A DNA stretch of 48,925 bases from positions 1 through 48,925 of the forward strand of contig CAIUTB010000025.1 of NCBI GenBank assembly GCA_903901975.1, given 5' to 3'. The translations under genes were made by a program, and so were the position numbers. Source of the stretch: an uncultured Bacteroidales bacterium. Lineage in GTDB: Bacteria > Bacteroidota > Bacteroidia > Bacteroidales > Paludibacteraceae. Shown here one piece after another: positions 18,201 to 25,946 of this stretch (within the stretch, counting starts at the first letter, position 1; each line of letters opens with the position of its first letter). The notes beneath the pieces were generated by a model. It saw only the letters and a program-made list of their open reading frames with translations. It was not told where the DNA came from and ran no database searches.

Positions 18201-18289
18201 TTGGTAAATAAAGCGACTAACAAAATGAGAAAAAATCGCTCAACTGAACTAAGAAGTTGAAGCGATTTAAAATTAGTTTGTACTTTCAT
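15221..18289 (-). CDS. susC: SusC-like TonB-dependent glycan transporter
   Basis: A 1022-residue outer-membrane transporter of the SusC/RagA family. In order: a signal peptide (about 1-37), a carboxypeptidase-regulatory-like domain (about 38-112, VVTGSILDKSGDTMIGVSV), a DLEEVIVVGYGTQKKSDLTG box, a plug domain (about 130-240, LIRGAKSLTGGNAPLYIVDG), and a beta-barrel ending in a C-terminal aromatic residue (GLNASF). It imports oligosaccharides released at the surface together with SusD, which follows it. It is divergent from the regulator at 18838, with 548 bp between. A TAnnTTTG box lies about 40 bases upstream of the start. Confidence 0.95.
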   Translation of the reverse strand: MKVQTNFKSLQLLSSVERFFLILLVALFTNVTFALSQQVVTGSILDKSGDTMIGVSVLVKGTTVGTISDVNGKFSIKVRNANDVLQFSYVGYLNQSLVVGNQNNIKVVMTEKSKDLEEVIVVGYGTQKKSDLTGSVVSVKADEMNAIPTTSVAEMLRGQAAGVVVTQNSARPGGGSDILIRGAKSLTGGNAPLYIVDGVPVTNIDDYNSQDILSVEILKDASSEAIYGARASNGVILITTKKGSDNKTTVDFSSYLANQSLKRNFDFNSPDEWIQLKREANRGVDGKYLGEKLTGIPADGFYMGDKSLFGNMYPKNVAATDSVNWPSLANKTNWERLAIAPALQQKYDISVRSGGPNTKLSASLGYFDQKGMISPAAYQRANMRFNFEHKLSKKLTLGINTNYTYSNRSSEDDTFSKFITESPLFNPFNATGGLVPVLEDTKYNPLWNNANQTNNTVSSNFLLNGTVEWEIIKGLKYKLNASLNTRNSEQGIYLNSLHEKGSALLGIATIGTTNYSDYLLENILTYDWKINQDNKVNITLVQSTDLQKTEVNQMQGSGFVSDELGYDFIGSAAKAYTPIRSVSPINLLSYMGRINYNLKDKYLFSLSARMDGSSVFGVNNKWASFPAGSFGWRASEEDFLKDKEWLSNLKVRASYGAVGNTGIAPYQSQVLASSYYMQFGTGDPFVGYLPGTQLPNPDLKWESTSTLNTGIDFSFFNGMIGGTVEYYNAQTSDLLDLKSINQTSGYSSQLVNVGKVQNQGVEVTLNAVALKTTDLTWTVSVNFAANQNKILALNGAVDANGNLVNDLTNKWFIGHNINSYYDYQFDRIMQKSDTISTYYTVKPQAGDILVKDVDKNDTINDKDRVIMDRDPRWTGSFSSTLSWKGIDFSFDIYSVQGALRLNPFLYDSNSGGSLSGALNGIKVDYWTLENPSTTAPRPRIGTINYMSSNAYQDASYIRLRNISLGYSFPKNLIKKLKMNKLRIYGSATNVLTFTKFLSYSPEASASAYPEAQTFTIGLNASF

Positions 18290-18325
18290 AATTTTTTCAT
18301 TGATTTGTATTTATTTTTAATGACG

Positions 18326-18333
18326 CAAATATA
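18326..18333 (-). promoter_or_regulatory. Candidate -7 box of susC (TATATTTG)
   Basis: On the minus strand it reads TATATTTG followed by CG, a good TAnnTTTG match with a leader of about 30 bases before the susC ATG. A consensus -33 TTTG is absent, as is often the case for activator-dependent PUL promoters. Confidence 0.5.
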
Positions 18334-18546
18334 GGCTTAATTTAAATGCGGAATTGTAATTTTTGTACAGATTTTAATCAAATTAATCCGAAAAACTTAT
18401 ATTTGTTTGACTGAAGTGATTTAGGCTTTTTATAGTTGAATTCCCGATGAAAACAAACAAGCTGAGGGGGTTTTATAAATTGAACGAACTGTACGTTTTT
18501 GATAGTATATCGTACAATCAAACCAATGTGTTTACATTTGTTTTAT

Positions 18547-18554
18547 TATCTTTG
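18547..18554 (+). promoter_or_regulatory. Candidate -7 box of the PUL regulator (TATCTTTG)
   Basis: TATCTTTG matches TAnnTTTG well. It would give a leader of about 275 bases that includes the whole MITE-like element. I see no better -7 box between the element and the start codon at 18838. Confidence 0.45.
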
Positions 18555-18608
18555 TCAGTATAGTTTATTTGGAATAGATTATTATGTGGCTAAATATCAA
18601 TGTGATTC

Positions 18609-18759
18609 GACCTCTCCCTAATTCTTGGCAAGCCAAGCGGCAAGCCGAGCGCCCTCTCCAAAGAGAGGGACTTTGCGGACTGCAAACAAATACACGAATC
18701 TCATTAAATGAGCTGCTCTGTCCCCTTTCTCCTTGGAGAAAGGGATAGGGATAGAGGTC
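18609..18759. mobile_element. MITE-like 151-bp palindromic element
   Basis: The ends are inverted (GACCTCTCCCTA against AGGGATAGAGGTC, with a 2-base insertion). Inside are two further hairpins: CCCTCTC with GAGAGGG (18652-18669) and a perfect 10-bp stem CCCTTTCTCC with GGAGAAAGGG (18723-18744). It has no coding capacity. C/T-rich palindromes of this type recur in Bacteroidota genomes. No clear target-site duplication is seen at its borders. Confidence 0.65.
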
Positions 18760-18837
18760 TAAAACCTAATACACTGAAAATAATCCCAATAGCAATCTAA
18801 GTTATAAAATATCAGTAAAATTAACCAAAAAATCATT

Positions 18838-21800
18838 ATGAGACAAACACGCATTATTCTTTTTGCAATTATATCGCTGTTTTATCTTTCTGCACCTGCC
18901 GAAACTATCTTCTTTGATCATTTGGGAGGTGAAAACAGCTTGTCACAATTATCTGTAAACTCGATCTATCAGGATGAATTTGGAATTATCTGGATTGGTA
19001 CCCGTTACGGACTGAATAAATACGACGGAAACAAAATTGAAGTGTTCAAACATGTAACACGCGATAAAAATTCACTTTTTGGCAATAATATTCAGACAGT
19101 GTGTGGTGATCACAAAGGGAATATATTTCTTCAATGTCGTGCAGGTCTGGTTGTTTATGATCTGGCACTCCGAAAAATGATAACCGTTTGCCAAAACGAT
19201 ATTGTTACTATTTCGTATGGGCTGAATAGCTTGTGGGTTTGCTCCAACAATACCGTTTTCTATTATAACAAAGAGCAAAACAAGCTGATTAAATATGCCA
19301 AAATCGATATTCCAACTGTTAGAATAACCTGTATTAAAGAAACCACAACCGGACAGTTATATATTGGAACACGTAATAATGGTTTACTGAGTATGGATAA
19401 AAACCGCCGATTGGTAAGCGGTATTCCGAATATTGATGTGGTCAGTTTATTTGAGGACAGTAAGCAGAAAGTGTGGGTGGCTACCCGTCGAAACGGATTA
19501 TATATCATCGAACGCAGTAATCAGATATCCCAATTAGAAAATAAGCCGGGAGATTCAAATTCACTGCCCTATAACTTTGTTCGTTCCGTATGCGAAGATG
19601 ATTTTGGCAACTTCTGGATTGGGACATTCAATGGATTATGTCGCTATAATGCCTCCCTGAATCAATTTAGCACTTTCAATCATTCCGAAAGCCGTCCCTA
19701 TTCACTCGGCAGTTCTTCCATTTGGTGTATCATGAAAGATAAGCAGGGAACTATCTGGATTGGTTCATATTTTGGTGGTATTGACTACTTTAACCCTGAA
19801 TATTCATTTTACAAATTCTATGGTGTCGACAATGCTAAAAACTATAGTTTGAGTAATCCGATTGCAGGAAAAATGATAGAAGACAATCAGAATAATTTGT
19901 GGATTGGAACAGAAGGTGGAGGTCTGAACTGCCTGAACCGAAAAACGGGCGTCATCAGCATTTATAATAATCTACCCACCAATAAAGGAATTTCTGCCAA
20001 TAATATTAAAGCACTGTGGCTTGATAAATCGACGAATACTATGTGGATAGGGACGCATATCGAAGGACTCTACCGCATGAATCTGAACACAAAACAAACA
20101 GTTGTATTCAGAAACGACCAGAACAACCCCACATCGCTCCGAAACGATTATATACGTGGCATCATTCCATACAAAAACAAGCTGTATCTAGGGACACACA
20201 ACTCGGTAGTTGTATTTGACATGGCTACCCAGAAAAGCAGTTTTCTGATAGATAATAAAAAATACGGTCTGGAAAACAAACAAATTTGGGATATCATGCT
20301 CGACCGGAGTGAAAAACTTTGGTTCTCCACCTCATCGGCGGTGTTTCGGTATGATTTTTCAAAGAATGAGTTGAAAAAATTCATTCATAACGAAACCGAT
20401 TCGCAAAGCATCAGTTCCACCTACCTGAACACCTTTTTTCAGGATAGTAAAGGGCGTATATGGCTTGGTTCTGCGGGTAGTGGGGTAGATTTATATAATC
20501 CTAAAACAAATGGTTTTAAGTCATACAATTCGACCAATTCAACTATTATTGATGATTATGTGCTTGATATTAAAGAATCACAGTCGGGATACCTGATAAT
20601 TGCCACCAATAAAGGCTTTTCGTATTTCGATGTGGAAAATAACAAGTTCTACAACTTTGTAAATCAGTCTGTTTTCCCTATAAATGCTATTAATGAAGGT
20701 GGATTATATGTAACCCGTGACGGCGAGATATTTATTGGCAGCACCAATGGGCTTTTCTCCTTCCGCGAAAACATGTTGAATATTCAACCTAAATCATTTA
20801 ATATCATTATCAGTGATTTATACATTAATAATGAACGGATTGAACCATCCGAAAAGGGAATTTTGAAGAAAGCCATTCCATTTACCGACAAAATTAAGTT
20901 GAATCACAATCAAAATGCAATTTCTATTGAATTTACCTGCACCAATTACGTAAAAGGTATTCAACAGGATGTGGAATATATGCTCAGTGGTTTTGATAAA
21001 TCGTGGATAAAAGCTTATAACCGTCGGTTGATTATCTATACAAATTTAAATCCGGGAACTTACACCCTTAAGATACGTGCAATTGGAAAGGCTGAAACAA
21101 TTGCTGAAAAAGAACTCAATATCGTTATCAAATCCCCATTCTATGCCACCTGGTTTGCTTATTTGTTTTATATTCTGTTGATTTCGGTCATTGCATATAT
21201 TATAGTGCACTTTTATACAAACAGTATTAAACTGAGAGTTTCGCTTAATTATGAAAAAAAGGAAAAGGAACAAATCGAAGGATTAAACCACTCCAAACTA
21301 CGGTTCTTTACGAATATTTCACACGAATTCCGTACACCGTTGACACTCATTATCAGCCAAATTGAATCATTGCTTCAATCCACTTCGCTACAAAGTTCAT
21401 TGTACAGTCGCTTATTAAGCATCCATAAAAATGCTCACCGCATGGGAAAATTGATTAATGAATTGCTCGATTTCCGTAAACAGGAACAGGGCTTTTTGCA
21501 GATAAAGGTTTCGCATCAGGATATTATCAAGTTTCTGGACGAGATTGTGCTGACATTCAAGGAATATTCTGACCACCGGAATATCAACCTCAGTTTCAAC
21601 CACGCTGAGCCAACCATCGATTTATGGTTCGATACGGCCCAAATGGAAAAAGTATTCTATAACCTGCTTTCCAATGCATTCAAGTTTACACCTGATGGTG
21701 GCGAAATTGATGTATCTGTACGTGTTCAGAATAATTGGGTAAAAGTAATAGTATCTGATAGTGGCCCTGGTGTCAATGACGGTGATCGGGAGAAAATCTT

Positions 21801-22863
21801 CGACCGCTTCTATCAGGCTGAGAACGGTTATAGTAACAATGCTGCCGGAACTGGTATTGGACTGGCATTGGCCAAAGGAATTGTGGAACTGCATCATGGC
21901 AGTTTAAGCACCCATAACAGGAAACAGGGTGGTAGCTCATTTGTGGTGGCGATGGTTATTGGCGATGAACAGTTTACTGATGAACAAAAAACAACGGTTA
22001 ATCAGCTGAATATCAACAACAGCATTAGTTATGTAACACCTGACGACGAATTTTTACATGATATAATTGTGTCGCAACGAAAAGTATCGGAAAGTAAATA
22101 CTCCATTTTACTGGTTGAAGATAGCCCGGACTTACTCGATTTACTGGTTCAGATTTTCAGTCCGATTTATGAAGTTAATACTGCTGTGAATGGCAAAGAG
22201 GCTTTGGATAAAGCCAAAGCCCAACAACCGGATATTATTGTCAGTGACGTAATGATGCCAGTTATGTCAGGAATTGAAATGTGTAGTAAAATCAAATCAA
22301 ATCTCGAAACATCGCACATTCCAGTGGTACTCCTTACTGCCCGAACGGCAATTGAATATACAATTGAAGGTTTCCGAACAGGTGCTGATGACTACCTGAC
22401 AAAACCCTTTGATACACGTCTGTTGATTGCCCGTTGTAATAACCTGATAAATACGAGGAAACATTTACAGGCTAAGTTCAGCAAAAACACCGATGCAGAT
22501 GTTAATATTGTAGCTACCAATAGTCTCGACCAGAAATTCCTGAGCCGTGCGGTGGAAATTGTGGAGAAAACACTGGATGTTGCTGATTTTGATGTAAATG
22601 TGTTTGCTTCGGAAATGATGATGGGACGTACTGCCTTTTTCCAGAAACTGAAAGGCATAACCGGACAAACACCTAACGAGTTTATCACCAATATTCGACT
22701 GAAGAAAAGCCTGAAAGTATTAGTTGAAGAACCCGAAATGAGCATTACGGATGTAGGTTATAAGCTCGGATTCTCGTCGCCAAGCTATTTTACTAAATGC
22801 TTCCGCGAAGTGTTTGGAATTACTCCGGCAAAATACAGAAAAGACAATTTAAAAGAAATTTAA
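18838..22863 (+). CDS. Hybrid two-component system regulator (HTCS) of the PUL
   Basis: A 1341-residue inner-membrane sensor and transcription factor in one chain. In order: a signal peptide (1-21), a periplasmic sensor built of repeated two-component-regulator propeller units (about 25-690, recurring IWIGT and GLxxY motifs), a Y_Y_Y domain (about 690-765), a membrane helix (about 772-795), a HisKA domain with ISHEFRTPL (phospho-acceptor His829), a HATPase domain (NLLSNAFKF, GTGIGLALAK), a receiver domain with IIVSDVMMP (Asp1137), and an AraC-type HTH (about 1250-1341, GFSSPSYFTKCFREVFG). Family members sense an oligosaccharide in the periplasm and activate the neighbouring susCD operon. All key residues are present. 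It is divergent from susC, with a MITE-like element in its leader. Confidence 0.95.
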   Translation: MRQTRIILFAIISLFYLSAPAETIFFDHLGGENSLSQLSVNSIYQDEFGIIWIGTRYGLNKYDGNKIEVFKHVTRDKNSLFGNNIQTVCGDHKGNIFLQCRAGLVVYDLALRKMITVCQNDIVTISYGLNSLWVCSNNTVFYYNKEQNKLIKYAKIDIPTVRITCIKETTTGQLYIGTRNNGLLSMDKNRRLVSGIPNIDVVSLFEDSKQKVWVATRRNGLYIIERSNQISQLENKPGDSNSLPYNFVRSVCEDDFGNFWIGTFNGLCRYNASLNQFSTFNHSESRPYSLGSSSIWCIMKDKQGTIWIGSYFGGIDYFNPEYSFYKFYGVDNAKNYSLSNPIAGKMIEDNQNNLWIGTEGGGLNCLNRKTGVISIYNNLPTNKGISANNIKALWLDKSTNTMWIGTHIEGLYRMNLNTKQTVVFRNDQNNPTSLRNDYIRGIIPYKNKLYLGTHNSVVVFDMATQKSSFLIDNKKYGLENKQIWDIMLDRSEKLWFSTSSAVFRYDFSKNELKKFIHNETDSQSISSTYLNTFFQDSKGRIWLGSAGSGVDLYNPKTNGFKSYNSTNSTIIDDYVLDIKESQSGYLIIATNKGFSYFDVENNKFYNFVNQSVFPINAINEGGLYVTRDGEIFIGSTNGLFSFRENMLNIQPKSFNIIISDLYINNERIEPSEKGILKKAIPFTDKIKLNHNQNAISIEFTCTNYVKGIQQDVEYMLSGFDKSWIKAYNRRLIIYTNLNPGTYTLKIRAIGKAETIAEKELNIVIKSPFYATWFAYLFYILLISVIAYIIVHFYTNSIKLRVSLNYEKKEKEQIEGLNHSKLRFFTNISHEFRTPLTLIISQIESLLQSTSLQSSLYSRLLSIHKNAHRMGKLINELLDFRKQEQGFLQIKVSHQDIIKFLDEIVLTFKEYSDHRNINLSFNHAEPTIDLWFDTAQMEKVFYNLLSNAFKFTPDGGEIDVSVRVQNNWVKVIVSDSGPGVNDGDREKIFDRFYQAENGYSNNAAGTGIGLALAKGIVELHHGSLSTHNRKQGGSSFVVAMVIGDEQFTDEQKTTVNQLNINNSISYVTPDDEFLHDIIVSQRKVSESKYSILLVEDSPDLLDLLVQIFSPIYEVNTAVNGKEALDKAKAQQPDIIVSDVMMPVMSGIEMCSKIKSNLETSHIPVVLLTARTAIEYTIEGFRTGADDYLTKPFDTRLLIARCNNLINTRKHLQAKFSKNTDADVNIVATNSLDQKFLSRAVEIVEKTLDVADFDVNVFASEMMMGRTAFFQKLKGITGQTPNEFITNIRLKKSLKVLVEEPEMSITDVGYKLGFSSPSYFTKCFREVFGITPAKYRKDNLKEI

Positions 22864-22913
22864 TAGTGTAATTGATTATTGTTCTCAAAGTAGCACAAGT
22901 TGATCAATTTGAA

Positions 22914-22947
22914 TAAAAAAACAGAGACCTGAGTTATCAGGTCTCTG
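22914..22947 (-). terminator. Terminator of the GH2 gene
   Basis: A perfect 11-bp stem (CAGAGACCTGA at 22922-22932 with TCAGGTCTCTG at 22937-22947) around GTTA. On the minus strand it is followed by seven T residues. It lies between the convergent regulator and GH2 genes; the T-run fits the GH2 direction. Confidence 0.8.
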
Positions 22948-23032
22948 CAAACAAACAATCACAAAATCAACAACAAAAACATACGAGTAACAACGAATTG
23001 TTTAGACTTAAAAAATATAGAATTACTACTAA

Positions 23033-25714
23033 TCAATAATTCCGGTATATACGAACTGCATTCAGAATAGTTTCTCCTACTCCTTTTTTTAAGCCAATAC
23101 TTATTCCCTGTCCATTAGTGGCATCAACTTCATACTTCTTGACTACGGCCGTCTGAGCACCGAATTCTTTGCTAAGATTGAAACTTTTCAGGATATTCAT
23201 ACCATTTAGTTCTACATCAAATTCACGTTTTACAAAATCGTCCTTCAGAGCATCATTTCCCAAATTATAGGCTAGTGCGGCACTTTCTTTATCCGACTGA
23301 AGTTCTGCCCAATAAAAACAAACCGTGTATTTTCCGTCAGGCACATCGAGTTTAAACCCGGTGAGTCCTATACGAGCAGTCTGATAAACCGGATCGTTGG
23401 TTGTACCCAGTATATCCAAATCGGATGCGGGTTGATTCGCATTCTTTGTTTTTTTAGTATAGGCTTTTCCACCCACATAACCCCAACTACCAGCTGTGTA
23501 TTCTTTTTCCGGAATCCAGATAACTGAAGCTGTTTTATCTTCGAAATACCGTTGCGAGCCAAGCATCACATTCAGCTCGGTAAAAGCTTGGTTTGAATCT
23601 TTCAGATTAGACGGCACAGCTCTGAAATCAATTTTAAGTTCATCACGAACCACGCCGGTTTCAGTTTTTGCCGAAGCGTCCAGTTTGTTTTCCCCATTTG
23701 TAAACGGCACATTAAAACAAGTGATATTATCAATTACAGGCTGTGTGCCAAGTGATTTCCCATTCTGTATCAGTTCCACAACTGGTTGATTGGAATAAAC
23801 TTTGACTGGTTGCAGGCAAATCCCTTTTTCGTCAGAATTACCTCCGCGTATTTTCCAGTTCATTCCGCTAATTGAAACGACAGGCGTTTTAAGCAACATG
23901 GCCTGGTATTGTAAATAAGTATCTTTCTTTTCACGATCGAGACTAACAATCCCTTTATTGTTTACATGGGGAACAGCATTCGTCCTTCCTTCGGAATAAA
24001 AATCATTCAGATTCCAGATATTTGCTCCCGAAATCCACGGACGTTCCTGTATGGTTTTGATATAATGTTCGTGATAGAGATTAGCGTATTCCTGGGTATA
24101 ATCGAACCGTATAGGTGAAAATGAATGTAAACGTGGATCAACATCAGCACCATATTCAGTAAGCAAAAAAGGTTTATTTGGAACTTTTTGTTTGGCAATC
24201 CTTAAAAATTCATCTGCACCGTCAAATTGTCCTCCATACCATCCCTGATACAAATTAAAACCGATTATTTTGGGAACATCGCTCAATCCGGCACTCATGT
24301 AAGCATCCAGGTTTCCATGACAAGGAATCATGGTATAGCGTGAAGGGTCATCCTGAGTAATTTGTTTTTCTATTTTTGACGCTAACGCACCCACATTTTT
24401 GAAATAAAGTGCATTTCGTAGGGAATCTTTAGCAAAAGGCGGGCGAAGCAACACTTCATTCATATACGCCCAAATAAGTACCGATGATCGGTTGAAATCC
24501 TGCATTAGCATTTCACGAGCCATAGTCAGACAATTCGTGCTGAATGCTTCATTTTCGGTAATGGCATTCACTATCGGAATTTCAACCGAGCAGATAATAC
24601 CCAGTTTGTCGCACATCTCCATTAATACATGATCCTGCGGATAATGCGAAACACGCAAAAAGTTTGCACCCATGTCTTTCAGCAATTTCATATCCCGAAT
24701 ATGCATCTCGTCCGCTAAAGCATTGCCCATATTCAAATAGCATTGATGACGGTTAGTGCCAATCAATTTCAAATGTTTTCCGTTCAGAAAGAAACCTTTA
24801 TCGGCATTAAACTCATACCATCGCAATCCCAGCGGATTAATAACCTCATCCAGCAGTTTATTAGTCTTGGCATCAAAAATGCGTGTTATAACTTTATAAA
24901 GCGACGGAGAATCGGGACTCCAAAGGATGGGCATACTAATTTTCAAATCGTTCTGCACAACCGGAAGTGTTGATAAAACAGAAACTTTCACTGTTGAAGA
25001 TTTGCTGAGAACAGTTTCAGCTTTCGGGCTAATAATGCTGTTTTCAATGCGAAGGTTACTGACTTCATTTCCATCGTTGGTTACCAAGGTGCGGATTTGA
25101 ACTGAAGCTTCTTTCTCAGTTACAGTTGGTGTCTTGATAAAGACTCCTGAAGAAGCAAAATAGGTAGTAGATATATGTTGTTTTTCTGTAAAAATAAGAT
25201 TTACATCGCGGTATATACCACCGAAAAAAGTAAAATCGGCTGATAGAGGCGGTATATTTTCATTATAACGGTTAGTAACCTTAACTGTGAATTGGTTTGG
25301 CTGACCTATATTCACAAACCTTGTTATATCAAAGCAAAAACGAGTATAACCACCCAAATGTGTTCCGACTGATTTAGCATTAATAAATAATTCAGTTTCC
25401 TGATTCACTCCATCAAAGCTGATATAGATTTCTTTGCCACTCTGTTCAGCCGGAATCATAACTGACCTTCTATACCACGTAGTTCCACGATAATAGCCCG
25501 GTGTTTCGTCATCAGCATCCTGATTATTCCAACTATGTGGAACAGAAATCGTTTCCCATTTTACATCCGGATAATCAACAGCCTGTGCATTTTCGAAATC
25601 ACCTTTTGCAAACTTCCAGAACTCATTTATGGATGTTACTACCCTGGGATTTACAGCAATGGAATATGTACTTAGCAAGAAACCGAACAAAATCACATTA
25701 AGTACTCTTTTCAT
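23033..25714 (-). CDS. GH2 beta-galactosidase-like enzyme with malectin-like domain
   Basis: A predicted periplasmic glycoside hydrolase of 893 residues. The ATG at 25714 gives a normal signal peptide; the longer frame opens with TTG. In order: a GH2 sugar-binding domain (about 20-180, SVPHSWNNQDADDETPGYYR), an Ig-like domain (about 185-290), a TIM barrel (about 295-600) with GTNRHQ, WAYMNEVLL (acid/base Glu420) and LLTEYGAD (nucleophile Glu520), Ig-like domains, and a malectin-type carbohydrate-binding domain (about 720-893, ADLDILGTT-like and NAVRIYRNY). Such enzymes usually release beta-linked galactose or related residues from oligosaccharide ends. No T9SS domain is seen. It is divergent from the glycine-rich esterase gene and convergent with the regulator. 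Confidence 0.88.
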   Translation of the reverse strand: MKRVLNVILFGFLLSTYSIAVNPRVVTSINEFWKFAKGDFENAQAVDYPDVKWETISVPHSWNNQDADDETPGYYRGTTWYRRSVMIPAEQSGKEIYISFDGVNQETELFINAKSVGTHLGGYTRFCFDITRFVNIGQPNQFTVKVTNRYNENIPPLSADFTFFGGIYRDVNLIFTEKQHISTTYFASSGVFIKTPTVTEKEASVQIRTLVTNDGNEVSNLRIENSIISPKAETVLSKSSTVKVSVLSTLPVVQNDLKISMPILWSPDSPSLYKVITRIFDAKTNKLLDEVINPLGLRWYEFNADKGFFLNGKHLKLIGTNRHQCYLNMGNALADEMHIRDMKLLKDMGANFLRVSHYPQDHVLMEMCDKLGIICSVEIPIVNAITENEAFSTNCLTMAREMLMQDFNRSSVLIWAYMNEVLLRPPFAKDSLRNALYFKNVGALASKIEKQITQDDPSRYTMIPCHGNLDAYMSAGLSDVPKIIGFNLYQGWYGGQFDGADEFLRIAKQKVPNKPFLLTEYGADVDPRLHSFSPIRFDYTQEYANLYHEHYIKTIQERPWISGANIWNLNDFYSEGRTNAVPHVNNKGIVSLDREKKDTYLQYQAMLLKTPVVSISGMNWKIRGGNSDEKGICLQPVKVYSNQPVVELIQNGKSLGTQPVIDNITCFNVPFTNGENKLDASAKTETGVVRDELKIDFRAVPSNLKDSNQAFTELNVMLGSQRYFEDKTASVIWIPEKEYTAGSWGYVGGKAYTKKTKNANQPASDLDILGTTNDPVYQTARIGLTGFKLDVPDGKYTVCFYWAELQSDKESAALAYNLGNDALKDDFVKREFDVELNGMNILKSFNLSKEFGAQTAVVKKYEVDATNGQGISIGLKKGVGETILNAVRIYRNY

Positions 25715-25758
25715 TTGATTAATCAATATTTATTTATACTTCTATTATTTTCAAAAAA

Positions 25759-25766
25759 CAAAAGTA
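25759..25766 (-). promoter_or_regulatory. Candidate -7 box of the GH2 gene (TACTTTTG)
   Basis: On the minus strand this reads TACTTTTG, about 45 bases upstream of the ATG at 25714. GTACAAT follows at 25769-25775 and recurs at 25857-25863. Confidence 0.45.
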
Positions 25767-25892
25767 AAGTACAATCTGGAAGTGCAATGTAAGAAATGTT
25801 CAATAAAAAATTAAAATCATTCGAAACTAGCTTTCAAAACTTTCATAGTTAGTTTCGTACAATACTTTCAAATAACTGAACTATATTTACGG

Positions 25893-25920
25893 TTTGTTTT
25901 TAATTCCCGCTATATTTTTG
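25893..25920 (+). promoter_or_regulatory. Candidate promoter of the glycine-rich esterase gene
   Basis: TTTG (25893-25896) and TATTTTTG (25913-25920) resemble the -33 and -7 elements of Bacteroidota promoters, with 16 bp between them, slightly short. The leader would be about 20 bases. Confidence 0.5.
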
Positions 25921-25946
25921 CTGTCAAATTAAAACACTTCAAAGCT

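Larger units (their letters stand above)
18290..18837. other. 548-bp divergent control region of the PUL
   Basis: There is no gene here. From left to right it holds a minus-strand -7 box for susC (18326-18333), a TTTGTAC site near 18362, an inverted TGTACG/CGTACA pair (18490-18495 and 18511-18516, 21 bp centre to centre), a plus-strand -7 box (18547-18554), and a MITE-like element (18609-18759). The TGTAC motifs are possible operator sites for the divergent regulator; this is inference. Confidence 0.5.

Noticed and set aside
18838-22863. A phage or integrative element boundary at the regulator region
   Set aside because: No integrase, attachment-like direct repeats or tRNA gene; the only mobile-looking sequence is the short MITE-like element.
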